Below, piece after piece: positions 34,606 through 48,427 of a stretch of DNA of 64,000 bases (positions within the stretch are counted from its first letter, which is position 1; the number at the start of each line of letters is the position of its first letter). Below the pieces are notes generated by a model. The model ran no database searches. It saw only the letters and a list, made by a program, of their open reading frames with translations, and was not told the origin of the DNA. The DNA is from Azospirillum sp. TSH58 (GTDB lineage Bacteria; Pseudomonadota; Alphaproteobacteria; Azospirillales; Azospirillaceae), in the NCBI RefSeq assembly GCF_003119115.1, contig NZ_CP022367.1:832001-896000 (forward strand), written 5' to 3'. The position numbers were made by a program, and so were the translations under genes.

Positions 34606-35907
34606 GCGCATCGCCTCCAACGCCGCCGGATCGTCGGGAAGGCCGCTCGCCCAATAGTCGCCGTCTTCGGTCAGCTCAATGCCGCCTGCTTCGGAGTCGC
34701 GGATGAGGCCGAGCGTGCTGGCCCACTTGATCAGCATGTTGGGCGCGCGCTCGCTGGTCCAGCTCGGCCGGCAGGCGCGCACCACATCGATCATCGCCGA
34801 CTTGGTCACCGGTCCTTCGGCGCGGCGCAGCTCGTCCAGCAGGATGGCAAAGCCGTAGATGTTGCGCAGGAAGACCTTGGCCAGGATGTTGGCCGGGTTC
34901 TCACCCTCCAGCAGAGCCGTGCCGGCCTCCGTCGGGCGGTAGGTGCCGCTGTCCACAGTCAGCAGGCCCAGGGTCACGGCCTGAGACAGCACCTGCCCGG
35001 CCGAGTTGGCCTTGAGCTGCGGCGCTTCCGCCATGATGGCAGCGATCATCTCGTCACGGCCGATGCCGCCCTCGGCAGCGCGCAGGATCGACAGCAGCAA
35101 CGACAGATTGTCGGCAACGAAGAACATGCCCTTGCGCGGCTGGGCGGGCGGCAGCAGGACGACGTGAGGCCGGTCGGTGGCCGTGCGCTCCGGCGGCTGG
35201 GGCGTCGCGGCGAGCGGCGCCTCGGGCAGCTCCACCTCGCCCATGGGTTCGATCACCCGTTCCCACAGATACCAGGCGAACATGCTGTGCCGGATGTCGA
35301 TCTTCAGATCGGTGCTCTCGCCGATTTCGCGGCGGAGTTCATCCCGGATCACGACGTGGTTGCCGATCAGGCCCAGGCCCCGCTGGACCGGCATCTTCAG
35401 ATAGCGGCGCAGCGCCTGGATCCGCCGGTCGTCCAGCAGGCACAGGACATCACGGGGGAACATGACCGCGAAGATGCGCACCAGCCGCGCCGACGGGCGC
35501 CGGACATTGTGCTTCGGGTGGACCAGCCGCATGATCTGCTCGAAGGCAAGGTCGAGCTGTCTCGCCCGCTGCTCTGCGACGACCGGCAACTCGAGATTCT
35601 TCACCTCCCACAATGCATCGACCACCGTGGGGTCGGAGGCGGCGCTGGACACGTTCACCGAGCGGCCCAGGCCGATGTTGGCCACCTCGTCCATGTCCCA
35701 CAGGCGCATCTGGAAACGGGGGTGCTTCCATTCCGCTTCCGACAGAGTATGCACATCCTCCACGGCACGGTAGTAGTTCGCGTGCCATTCCTTACTGAAG
35801 TTCGCCGCGAAGCCGGCCTCGTATATTGTCTTGAGATCGTCCACCGCACCGCTCTCCCACACGTAACGGCGCGCAAGATAGGACACGTCAATGTCGAGGT
35901 CCATCAT
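34573..35907 (-). pseudogene. N-terminal part of the McrB-like protein (paired winged-helix region)
   Basis: A 444-residue frame starting MMDLDIDVSYLARRYVW. It carries an N-terminal domain seen with McrB-like ATPases (KNLELPVVAEQRARQLDLA, LVHPKHNVRRPSARLVRIF) and two winged-helix modules (about 265-330 and 360-425; DEMIAAIMAEAPQLKANSAG). It should continue into an AAA+ domain but ends after LPDDPAALEAM in out-of-frame sequence. It could still be expressed as a DNA- or partner-binding fragment. It is separated from brxHI by about 150 bases on the same strand. Confidence 0.7.
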
Positions 35908-36059
35908 AGTAATGCCCCGGGTAGCGTAGGATTGCAGGTTCCTTTAAGCGATGCAGCGGTATGAGAGTGAATTGTCCGCTTGCACCTCATTTCCGATCAT
36001 ATGGGTAGGGCTGGCGCCAACCAACTCCAGAACTTGCGGCACAAAGAAGAAGCGATCAC

Positions 36060-38183
36060 CTACTGCCCTTGATTGGCAGCGCGGAGCACGGCAATCGTGG
36101 TGTCGATGTCAAGCACATAGCGCTCTACGATCTCCGCGGCGCAGCGCGGCGGCAGAACATCCTGAAACTTGCTCAGGCGGTAGTTGGGTAGGCCCGCAAG
36201 CATGCGTTCCAGATTGTCGGAATGTCGCCACCATTCATCATCGGCCATCGCTCTGAATGCTGAGAGGACGGCCTCGGCGCTCGCTTCTGAATGCGCAAAG
36301 CGGATGGCCAGATTGTCGGCGCTGACGCGCAGCCCCCAACATGTCTGCAGGGCGAGTCGGAGCGTGGCATTGACCCGCCCTCCAGCAAAGGTCCAGAGGG
36401 TGCTGCCCGCTTCATCGCCGATTATCGGAATTTCGACGCGCCGCAGAGAGTCACCGAGCTCAGCGCGGTAGCCTTCTATGGCGGTCGAGGCAGCGGTGTC
36501 GGCGTAGGGCAGAACCTCTCCGTTGGTGAGGATCATCCGCATTCGCCGACACAGGGCATGACCGAGATACTGCGGGATGAAGCCGCCCCACGTCGGCTTG
36601 CGCCCCTTTGGCGCCTCTCGGACGATGATCGTCTTGTCCGCGTGGCGTATCGCTTCCACGACCCATGCGCGTCCAGCTAGCAGAAAGGACGTCATTCCCT
36701 CGGCCAAACGATCGACGAAGCCCTGCTCCAGCGAACCGAGGTCGCGACCGGAAGCGGTGCGGACACGGTAGAGCACGGGGCTGGAGAACACGGCATAGAG
36801 TTCGGAGAAATTGCGGCGGCCGAACTCGCGCTCTGCCCGCTCCCCGAACGAGAGAAGCCCTCCCGCCTGAAAGAGATGTCCGTCGGCCACCATCACGCCG
36901 ATAAGGGCGTCGAACTCCTTGCGGGCGATGCCCGTGAAGTCCGGTATCCGGCAGAGGAACTGCCAGCACCGCTCCGCGCTGATGGCACCGAACTGTAAGG
37001 TCAGGGCGAAGAGCTGATGCACCAGGACCGGCCAGCAGCGATCCTGGCGTTCGACGGGCTCCACCCAGCCCTCGCGGGCCAGTTCGACGATCGCCGCCGC
37101 CTGCAGAACAGCTTCCGGCGTTTCGCACAAGAAAGTGGTGTTCGCCGCCTGCCCATCCCGACGCCCGGTTCGTCCCATCCGCTGCAGGAAGGAGGACACG
37201 GTGCTCGGCGCGTTGGCCTGGAACACGAGGTCGAGATCGCCGACGTCGATGCCAAGCTCCAAAGTCGAGGTGCAGACGATGCACGCGTTGCTGCCGTGAT
37301 GAAAGCGTTCCTCCGCCGCTTGGCGCTCGGCAAAGGCAACCGAGCTGTGGTGGACGAACACCTCCGTCCCCTGGCCGCGCAGCCGCTCCGCCACCGTTTC
37401 GGACAGTGCGCGGCTTTGGCAGAAGAACAGGCTCTTGCGGCCGGCGGCGCGGGCTGCCGCGGCACGCGCCAGTTCATGCACCGTCGGCTTCAGACTCACG
37501 AGGATTTCGCGGCGGCGCGGCTGACGGGGCGGGTCGACGACCCGGCCTGGACGGTGGGAGGCGCCCGCCAGCCAAGCCAGGATCTCCTCAGGGTTGCCAA
37601 CCGTGGCGCTGAGCCCGATGCGCTGCACGTCACCGCCGGTCATCGCGGTGATGCGCTCCAGCACGCTCATCAGGTGGGCGCCGCGATCCGTGCCTGCGAA
37701 GGCGTGCACTTCGTCGATGATGACCGCGCGCAGATCGGCGAACAGCTCCTCTGCTGGGATACGCTGCGAAAGCAGCATGACTTCCAGCGACTCCGGCGTG
37801 GTCATGAGCAGTTCGGCCGGCTCCTTCAGGAATGCCGCCTTCGCTGCAGTCCGCGCATCGCCGTGCCAGACGAAGCGGCGCATGCCGACCATCTCGGTAT
37901 AGGTACCGAGGCGCTCCTCCTGGTTGTTCAGCAATGCCTTGATGGGCGCGATGTAGAGAGCCCCGACGGCGCGCGGCGGCTGTTCCATCAGCCGGGCGAC
38001 CACCGGGAAGACGGACGCCTCGGTCTTGCCGCCGGCGGTCGGCGCCAGCACGACGGCATTCTCGCCGTCGAGGATCGCGTGCGCCGCCATCTCCTGGACA
38101 GGCCGGAGACTGGACCAGCCGAGCCGGGAAACGATGGCCTCCTGAAGCCGAACCGGAAAGCGGGAGAAGGCCGAGGGCGCCAC
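36060..38183 (-). CDS. brxHI: BREX Lhr-like helicase BrxHI
   Basis: A 707-residue superfamily 2 DEAD/DEAH helicase of the Lhr type. Walker A APTAGGKTEA at about 47-56, the DEVH box IIDEVHAFAGTDRG, motif III GLSATVGNPE, and motif VI QRMGRTGRRDGQ are intact. A C-terminal accessory domain follows. In BREX types 2 and 6, an Lhr-like helicase (BrxHI) is the last core gene, as here. The GTG start lies just after the brxD stop. The role in defence is unresolved in the field; DNA unwinding or translocation is likely. Confidence 0.92.
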   Translation of the reverse strand: MAPSAFSRFPVRLQEAIVSRLGWSSLRPVQEMAAHAILDGENAVVLAPTAGGKTEASVFPVVARLMEQPPRAVGALYIAPIKALLNNQEERLGTYTEMVGMRRFVWHGDARTAAKAAFLKEPAELLMTTPESLEVMLLSQRIPAEELFADLRAVIIDEVHAFAGTDRGAHLMSVLERITAMTGGDVQRIGLSATVGNPEEILAWLAGASHRPGRVVDPPRQPRRREILVSLKPTVHELARAAAARAAGRKSLFFCQSRALSETVAERLRGQGTEVFVHHSSVAFAERQAAEERFHHGSNACIVCTSTLELGIDVGDLDLVFQANAPSTVSSFLQRMGRTGRRDGQAANTTFLCETPEAVLQAAAIVELAREGWVEPVERQDRCWPVLVHQLFALTLQFGAISAERCWQFLCRIPDFTGIARKEFDALIGVMVADGHLFQAGGLLSFGERAEREFGRRNFSELYAVFSSPVLYRVRTASGRDLGSLEQGFVDRLAEGMTSFLLAGRAWVVEAIRHADKTIIVREAPKGRKPTWGGFIPQYLGHALCRRMRMILTNGEVLPYADTAASTAIEGYRAELGDSLRRVEIPIIGDEAGSTLWTFAGGRVNATLRLALQTCWGLRVSADNLAIRFAHSEASAEAVLSAFRAMADDEWWRHSDNLERMLAGLPNYRLSKFQDVLPPRCAAEIVERYVLDIDTTIAVLRAANQGQ

Positions 38184-38186
38184 CCG

Positions 38187-39503
38187 TCAGAACTCCAGCG
38201 CTGCCGGCGCGTAGCCCTGCTCGTCGCCCGGCTCGGGATCGAAGGGATAGCGGTTCTCGATGAGGAGCTGCTCGTTCTCGTTCAGGGAGGACTGATCGAC
38301 CCCGGCCACTTCGGCATCGAGCCCCTCGTCGATCAGATCAAGCATGGTGACCAGCCGCCGCAGGAATTGCCGCGGCACCACGCCCACGTCGCCCCGGAAG
38401 CCGTCGCTCACCTCGTCAACGAGACGCTCGACGACCTGCGGCGTGGCCTTGCGCTCGACATCGGCGCGGTCCTGTGCCGGATAAAGCTCGCGCAGGCGCA
38501 ATGCAACGTCGCGCAGGCGTGCCTTGTCGAAGGGCCGCAGTTCCAGCTGGGCCTGCCGCAGGCTGGCAACGCCGCCATGGGTGAGGAAGGCGATGCGGTC
38601 GTGCAGCGGCTGCAACCCGGCGACACCGCGCCGGGTGTCGAAGAACTCCGGTGTTCCGGTGAACACCCAGAACAGGCCGGGGAAGGCGGAGGCCGCGTCG
38701 ATGATCTGGCGGATGCCGTTCAGCGACTTGCCGCGCACGTCCTGCCGCATGCGCAGGATCGTCTCCACCTCGTCGATGACGATGACGAGGCCCTTGTAGC
38801 CGGCGGCCTTCACCACCTCCAGGATGCCGTGCAGGTAGTCCATGGCGTCACGGCTCTTGATGTCGCCCTTGATGCCCGCCAGCTTCTTGACCGCCGCCCC
38901 GACATTGCCGCTGCCCGCCAGCCAGGACAGCAGCGCCCCCGCCTCGGCCAGGTTGCCCTGCTGCTTCTGCTGGAAGACGGCGCGCAGCACGCGGACCAGA
39001 TCCTCCGGCGCCTTGCCCCCGGTCAGCGACGCCAGTTCCTCGCCCAGCCGCTCCTCGACACGAGCGTCGAAGTCGGGCGCAGTCTCGTCGGCACCGCCTT
39101 CGATCACCGCATCCTCGACCTTGGCGATCCAGCGGTCGATGATGTCGGGAAGGGCGCCGCGCGGGCAGGAGCTGGTCGACAGCTCCTGAAGCACCTTACG
39201 GTAGACGTCGTCGAACTTGTGGAAGTGCAGGTCGTTGTCCGACACCACGACGAAGCTGGTGGCGAAGCCCTTCGCCTGGGCGTCGAGGACGGCGAGACGC
39301 GCCATGAAGGTCTTGCCGCAGCCGTAGCCGCCACGCAGAAACTTGAACACCCCCTCGCCGTCGCCAGCCATACCCAGCAGGCGGCCGATCTCGGCGCGAG
39401 GCCGCTCGATGCCGACGGCGAAGGCGTCCAGCCCGCGCTCCGGCACCAGCCCGTCGCGCAGGCGCTGGAACACATGTTCGGCATCGCGGCGCGTCAGCGT
39501 CAT
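38187..39503 (-). CDS. brxD: BREX ATP-binding protein BrxD
   Basis: A 438-residue P-loop ATPase of the DUF2791 family. Walker A LRGGYGCGKTF at about 57-66 and Walker B LVIVIDEVETIL near 226 are both present, and the QDVRGKSLNGIRQIID and FTGTPEFFDTRRG stretches are typical. BrxD occurs with BrxHI in BREX types 2 and 6. It starts four bases after the pglZ stop and ends next to brxHI, so the three genes are tightly coupled. Its exact function is unknown. Confidence 0.9.
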   Translation of the reverse strand: MTLTRRDAEHVFQRLRDGLVPERGLDAFAVGIERPRAEIGRLLGMAGDGEGVFKFLRGGYGCGKTFMARLAVLDAQAKGFATSFVVVSDNDLHFHKFDDVYRKVLQELSTSSCPRGALPDIIDRWIAKVEDAVIEGGADETAPDFDARVEERLGEELASLTGGKAPEDLVRVLRAVFQQKQQGNLAEAGALLSWLAGSGNVGAAVKKLAGIKGDIKSRDAMDYLHGILEVVKAAGYKGLVIVIDEVETILRMRQDVRGKSLNGIRQIIDAASAFPGLFWVFTGTPEFFDTRRGVAGLQPLHDRIAFLTHGGVASLRQAQLELRPFDKARLRDVALRLRELYPAQDRADVERKATPQVVERLVDEVSDGFRGDVGVVPRQFLRRLVTMLDLIDEGLDAEVAGVDQSSLNENEQLLIENRYPFDPEPGDEQGYAPAALEF

Positions 39504-39506
39504 GGC

Positions 39507-42398
39507 CTAGATCTCCCGTTCCTTGACATAGCGCTTGCCCCGTTCCGTCGTCTCGACCCGCACCAGGAAGGGAAGCTGCCGCTTCATGTCGTCGAATGCG
39601 GCGGCAAACCGGCGCGCGGCGCGCGGGCTGCCCAGAAGGCGCACGGCTTCCTCCTCGGTGATGGCGCCGTGGCGGGCGATGTGCAGGAATACCTGCCGCG
39701 CCCCCTCGTCGGCAATGGCCAAGGCCCAGTCGTCGCCCGTGGGAGCCGCCGGTGGCTCCGACAATCCGGGACGTCCGGTCCCGGCCACGTCGAACCAACC
39801 CTCAAGGATCCGGACTTCGACCGTCTGGCTGCCGTCGGGATGGAAGACCTCCATCTGCACGCGCTCGTCGCGCGGCCCTTCCAGCGCGAAGAACACCTCG
39901 GCGGCGGAAGTGCCCGGCGCCAGCACGACGCGCCCGCCGTCCAGCGCGGCGCCCTGCGCTTCCTTGACCAGCACCCGGACATCGTCGCGCCCGACCGCGC
40001 GCAGCATCAGGCCGATGCGGGACGGCGACACGAAGGCCAGCCCCTGCTCCTGCCCGACCGCCGGCTGAAGGCGCAGCCGCACCCGCGCATGACCGAGCAC
40101 CGCGGGCAGCACGACGGCCTCGATCTCGTAGGCGGTGCGCGACGCGGCGGCCTCGCGCCGACGCTTGAGGGTCAGCACGGGGATGATCCGTTCCTGGGGG
40201 CTGTTGCCTCCATGGGCGAACAGCACACCGGTGGCCCCCGTGCGGAACAGCGCCGTGTCCTCGCGGAACAGGACGTAGCCGTCCGCCACCTCATAGCCCA
40301 GCGACGACAGCGCCACCGGCACCAGCCCGCCGTCGGCCCGCGGCTCGGCGGCGTAGACATGCCGCCGGTTCGGTTCGGTCCTGCTGCCGAAGGGGTGCGT
40401 CTCGACCGTGGAGTCGAGCAGCAGGAAGCCGTGGTCGGCGGTCACCACGACCGAACGCACGCCGGCCGCCTGCAGATGCACGCAGGCGGCGCGGATCTGC
40501 CTCAGAGTCGTTTCGAAGCTTGCCGGGCCCAGGTTGGCCTCGCCGGCATCGTCGATCTCGCGGCTGGCGACGACGATCAGGCGGGCGTTCGCCACCTGGC
40601 GCTTCAGCCGATCGGGCGGCGCGTCCCACACCTCCGCCAGCGGCAGCAGCAGGGCGGCTCGGCCGACGCTGCGCTCGCCCATGGCGCGGGCGCGGTCGGC
40701 GGGGCCGCGGACGGTGTATTCGCCGGACCGGAACCCGGCCACCTCGCCGCCAGCGAACACCGGCGTCAGCCGCCCGCCGCCCGCGACCGGAGCCAGGACA
40801 TTCATGCCCACCGCCGTCAGCGTCGGCAGCTCGGCGAGGCGGGCGCGCAGGTCCACCGTGATCCCCGGTCCCCTCAGCTCCTCGGCAAGGTCGGCGGCCA
40901 TCTCGTAGCGCAGGGCGTCCACCACGATCACCGCCACCCGGTCGCCGTCGATGGTCGTCAGCGGGTGGACGACCTGTTCGTAGAGCGTGCGCTGCTGCAA
41001 ATCGGCCGGCGGCAGGAAGCCGTGGGCGCGGCACAGGGCGCTGAAGTCGCGCGCGATGTCGTCGGCCCAGCGGCGATAGCGGCGGCGCAGATCCTCCACC
41101 ACCTCCTTCAACTCGGCGAAGTGGGGCAGGCGGGGTTCCAGGTAGAGCGAGCGCGCCTGTTCGAAGCGGCGGTGTTCCCGGTCGACGGGAGCGGCGGCTT
41201 CGGCATAGAGCTCCAGCGCCTCCTCATGCCCGGCGACCTTGGCGAGCGGACGCGGCGCGTCGGCGATGCGCCGGCCGAAGGATGCCGCCTGCCCGACGAG
41301 TTGCCACGCCCAGCGGCGCGCCTGATCGCGGGTGAGCCAGAAGGCGTTGGCGCCCTCGCGCGCCGCCACCTTGCCCGCCGCCTCGGCCCACCGCCCGGCG
41401 ATCAGATCGGCGATGGCGGCCTCCAGCACACGCATTTCCTCGACCCGGAAGGTGTCGATGTGGCCCAAATCCTCCGCCCGGATGCGGGTCACCTCGTCGG
41501 CCAGCCGCGGTTCCACCTCGTCGGCCAGCGCCGCATAGCGTTCCGGCTGTTCGCGGCGCAGCCTGTCGACCAGGGCGCAGCAGCGTTCCACCAGCGGCTT
41601 GGACAGCGCCTTCAACGGCTGGAGCTGCGGCAGGTGCGGCGTGCGGCGCAGATCATGGACATACTCCACGCACAGCAGCCACGCCGCCAGCGCCTCGGCC
41701 AGCGGATCGAGCCGGTCGGGCGCGGGTGCGCCGTCTCCACTGGTGCCGCCGCCGATGAAGGAGCGCCACGCCGCGTCCATGCCGGTGTGGCGCTCCAGAA
41801 AGGCGGCGACGTCGTCCACATCCTCGGCCGAGCGGACCTTGGCACGCAGCATGGTGTCGGCCACCAGCAGTTCCGCCGCGACCACGTCCGCCGAGATCTG
41901 GTCGAGAAAGGCGGCCAGTCCCTCGCGCGCCGCCGTGGTGCGCGCCGTCAGCCAGGCGTCGGCCCCGGCCAGCGACAGCCCTGGCGCCGCCAGGAACTCC
42001 TCCAGGTCGGACGGCGGCACCCGCCCGGCGGCGGCATCACGCACCAGCGTGTCGAGCGCCTTGCGGTAGCGCGTGCCCAGCTCCCACAGTTCGAGCAGGG
42101 GCGTGTCGAGGATGGTCTCTTCCGTCTGGCCCGGCAGGTGGACGAGCAGCGCCTCGTTGGCGCTGCCCCCCACATGGCGTTCAAAGGCGAAGATCAGATC
42201 CAGGAAGCTGCCACGGAACGCGACCACCGGCACCGCCACCTCGCCGGCCCGGTACCGCTCGGCGAGGCCGTCCACGAACGCGGTGTAATGCGCGTCCCTG
42301 TCCAGCCACAGCGTCACCCCATGCCGGCGGGTGAAGCTGAGCACGTCGTGTTCGAGAGCGGCGGAGATGCGACGGACGGACTGGCTCATCGGAACCAC
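39507..42398 (-). CDS. pglZ: BREX alkaline-phosphatase-like protein PglZ
   Basis: A 963-residue protein with a central PglZ domain of the alkaline phosphatase superfamily. The metal-site motifs VIVVDALRYEMAADLAEEL (near 490) and VVVTADHGFLLLDS (near 653) are conserved. PglZ is a core BREX component present in every subtype. The start is GTG with an AAGGA site seven bases before it; a downstream ATG (MSQSVRRI) is possible. It follows the MBL-fold gene and precedes brxD by three bases. No damage is seen. Confidence 0.93.
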   Translation of the reverse strand: MVPMSQSVRRISAALEHDVLSFTRRHGVTLWLDRDAHYTAFVDGLAERYRAGEVAVPVVAFRGSFLDLIFAFERHVGGSANEALLVHLPGQTEETILDTPLLELWELGTRYRKALDTLVRDAAAGRVPPSDLEEFLAAPGLSLAGADAWLTARTTAAREGLAAFLDQISADVVAAELLVADTMLRAKVRSAEDVDDVAAFLERHTGMDAAWRSFIGGGTSGDGAPAPDRLDPLAEALAAWLLCVEYVHDLRRTPHLPQLQPLKALSKPLVERCCALVDRLRREQPERYAALADEVEPRLADEVTRIRAEDLGHIDTFRVEEMRVLEAAIADLIAGRWAEAAGKVAAREGANAFWLTRDQARRWAWQLVGQAASFGRRIADAPRPLAKVAGHEEALELYAEAAAPVDREHRRFEQARSLYLEPRLPHFAELKEVVEDLRRRYRRWADDIARDFSALCRAHGFLPPADLQQRTLYEQVVHPLTTIDGDRVAVIVVDALRYEMAADLAEELRGPGITVDLRARLAELPTLTAVGMNVLAPVAGGGRLTPVFAGGEVAGFRSGEYTVRGPADRARAMGERSVGRAALLLPLAEVWDAPPDRLKRQVANARLIVVASREIDDAGEANLGPASFETTLRQIRAACVHLQAAGVRSVVVTADHGFLLLDSTVETHPFGSRTEPNRRHVYAAEPRADGGLVPVALSSLGYEVADGYVLFREDTALFRTGATGVLFAHGGNSPQERIIPVLTLKRRREAAASRTAYEIEAVVLPAVLGHARVRLRLQPAVGQEQGLAFVSPSRIGLMLRAVGRDDVRVLVKEAQGAALDGGRVVLAPGTSAAEVFFALEGPRDERVQMEVFHPDGSQTVEVRILEGWFDVAGTGRPGLSEPPAAPTGDDWALAIADEGARQVFLHIARHGAITEEEAVRLLGSPRAARRFAAAFDDMKRQLPFLVRVETTERGKRYVKEREI

Positions 42399-42578
42399 GT
42401 TTCATTCCTTTGGGGCCGCCGAAATTGCCGGGGCTCATCGTTCCTCAATACCACAGCTTTCCGAACCACATGCTGGCAGATCAAGCAAGTTCTCCAAGTC
42501 CGCCGGTTCGGGGAAAGCGTTCGGAAAGCCTGATCGCGCAACCGTCGGGCGATTTGCCCAGCGGCCAGCACGGTGATT

Positions 42579-43991
42579 TCAGCAGGAGCATGTGTCTCCA
42601 GACCGGTAGTGGAAAACCAAGCTGCCGGGATGAATAGCCATGCGCATTTGAGGGAAGTTCAGAAGTATGCACTCTCCCCTCAGCGGGTGTGGCTGATGAG
42701 GACAGTTGGTACAGGCCCGGATGTTGGAGGAAAGGGAACGGAATACAGCGTCGGGCTCAGGGTGTCTGCTCTTCCCGCCGCTGCGAACCCAAAGTGCAAC
42801 GGTCGCCCACGCGTTGACCCTCGAGTACGCGCCGTCGTTCGAATGGGAGCCATGGTGTGGAGCGGTCGCAATGATTCTCTCCAATGGCTTCCATCCCAGC
42901 GTCGCAAAGAAGGAGTTCCGATGCCCTCGCCCGACCGCAAGCGGCGAGTCGGCGCAGAACAACACTCCGCAGGTGAGCGCGTTGCCCGGTGCATAGAACA
43001 CCAAGCTTTGGCGGTTTTTTTTCGACAGGTGCAACATGTATGACCGGAGCCCTACAGGGGCCGGTGGGCAATCCAGTTCAACGGCGTTGATTGGCTGCAG
43101 CAGGCCATGAATGCCGCCACGTGGCTTCCTGCTTTTCTCGTATTCGTCGAAATCGAACCAGCGAACTGGGACATCGAACTCCAGCGCCTGCTTGGCGATG
43201 TTCCGAATGATCTCCAGCGTGTCGATGAAACCGACCCATAACCGCCCAAGCGAAGCCGAAATCTTCCCCTTCTTGACTCGACTGACCACGCGCTCTCGCG
43301 CCGATTTGAAAGCCCTCCCCGCAACCTTATCGCGGGACAGGATATCCCCAACCTCATCGCGGAGTTTGTTCCACCACTTTGGGTGAATAGGAGGATCCCA
43401 GGATAACTCACGATCAGACCCATCCGATGTGGCTTCACGCTGACGGTTATCTTCCTCCTCCGGCAGCCCTTCGGCGCGATTATCGGCCGCGCCGCCGTCT
43501 TTATGGCCCTCACGGGCTCCTGAGACGTGGGCGAACCACGCGCTGACAGGATCGTCCAGACGGTCGTCCGCCTCATCCGCGGGCGACCCGTCGTCTGACC
43601 AGTCCGGATGTCCTCCACCATGGGCAGCAATGCGGTCCAATTCAGCGACGAGCAGGTCAACGAAGCCTTTAGGATCCTTCAAAACTTCCGGTACGACGTC
43701 CGTCCAGCGTCCGGGCAGCCAGAACTCTCCTACTGTGCCTCCCCACTCAGTTACGTTGCGCGGCTCGTTCTTCCTCAGGAGATTGCACAGCCCCTTCGCG
43801 TGGTCCTCGTCGGCATGGGTGCACACGACGACGTCGATGTGGGTTACCTCAGGAGTCAAAATGTTTAAGGATGCGGCAAGCCGGTCCGGCTCCTCACCGC
43901 CGTCAACCAATAAAACTTTGCCCTTAGCGCGGTAAAGGAATGCATCGCCCTTGACGGGAAGTGCAAACAAAGAATCGAAGTCGTGAGGCAT
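42579..43991 (-). CDS. ComEC-like metallo-beta-lactamase-fold hydrolase within BREX operon
   Basis: A 470-residue MBL-fold protein. The metal-binding motif CTHADEDHAKGL (HxDxDH, as in ComEC/Rec2-type nucleases) is at about 58-68, preceded by LLVDGGEE, and a second motif TAPHHGSHSND is near 385. A long insertion rich in D, E and G lies at about 120-200. It is not one of the eight BREX type 6 core genes but is transcribed with them, between pglX and pglZ, with small gaps. Its base composition is lower in GC than pglZ. It could act as a phosphodiesterase or nuclease supporting or guarding BREX; the function is unknown. Confidence 0.85.
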   Translation of the reverse strand: MPHDFDSLFALPVKGDAFLYRAKGKVLLVDGGEEPDRLAASLNILTPEVTHIDVVVCTHADEDHAKGLCNLLRKNEPRNVTEWGGTVGEFWLPGRWTDVVPEVLKDPKGFVDLLVAELDRIAAHGGGHPDWSDDGSPADEADDRLDDPVSAWFAHVSGAREGHKDGGAADNRAEGLPEEEDNRQREATSDGSDRELSWDPPIHPKWWNKLRDEVGDILSRDKVAGRAFKSARERVVSRVKKGKISASLGRLWVGFIDTLEIIRNIAKQALEFDVPVRWFDFDEYEKSRKPRGGIHGLLQPINAVELDCPPAPVGLRSYMLHLSKKNRQSLVFYAPGNALTCGVLFCADSPLAVGRGHRNSFFATLGWKPLERIIATAPHHGSHSNDGAYSRVNAWATVALWVRSGGKSRHPEPDAVFRSLSSNIRACTNCPHQPHPLRGECILLNFPQMRMAIHPGSLVFHYRSGDTCSC

Positions 43992-44011
43992 AATTTCTCT
44001 ACCAGTTACGT

Positions 44012-47953
<3,942 letters not shown>

Positions 47954-47971
47954 TGTATATCTGTATTTAGG

Positions 47972-48424
47972 TTAAGGAATCGGGATTAGGGGAACGTTTT
48001 CATTCGGGAAATGCATACTCTTTGCGTTAGCATCCAAGTAAATTATAACATCCTGACTTCCGTTCCTGAAATCGAATACACCAATGAGCTCCATCGGCGC
48101 ATCATCGAACTCCGCGTCGCAGCCATAGACATCGACTTGCCCGGCAGAAATAGCCCTTTCTTCAAGATCGTGATCAATTGTCGTCAAATGCTGCTCACGC
48201 CTCTCTTCGACAATTTTCCAAAGCGCAGCATCTTCGCGAAATTTTTCAAGAATTTCGCGAAAACGAAAGAATTCAAGGACGCCAAGAGCTTGATTTTTGC
48301 TCCAATATGGGCCCGCCATACATGCTCCATTGCTAGAGAACACAAAATATCCGAAAGACCGCTGATCGGAACAATCGCCCTCATTCGCGCTATTATCTTT
48401 TGAAAGCCAAAGAACCTTCATCAT
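47972..48424 (-). CDS. AT-rich hypothetical protein between brxC and pglX
   Basis: A 150-residue protein starting MMKVLWLSKDNSANEGDCSD, acidic, with several aromatic residues and a central charged helix (FRFREILEKFREDAALWKIV). It has no recognised domain. Its composition is strikingly AT-rich compared with brxC, suggesting separate acquisition. It sits four bases after the brxC stop and 18 before pglX, so it is co-transcribed. As an accessory ORF inside a defence operon it may modulate BREX or be a small independent defence or anti-anti-defence gene. Confidence 0.75.
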   Translation of the reverse strand: MMKVLWLSKDNSANEGDCSDQRSFGYFVFSSNGACMAGPYWSKNQALGVLEFFRFREILEKFREDAALWKIVEERREQHLTTIDHDLEERAISAGQVDVYGCDAEFDDAPMELIGVFDFRNGSQDVIIYLDANAKSMHFPNENVPLIPIP

Positions 48425-48427
48425 TCC

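Noticed and set aside
33794..35907. Treating the McrB-like remnant as a ninth BREX gene
   Set aside because: Its family partner is the DUF2357 nuclease downstream, and a 150-base gap separates it from brxHI.
37017..42533. 1838-residue open frame antisense to brxHI, brxD and pglZ
   Set aside because: Shadow of three recognised BREX genes; low-complexity histidine/arginine-rich product.
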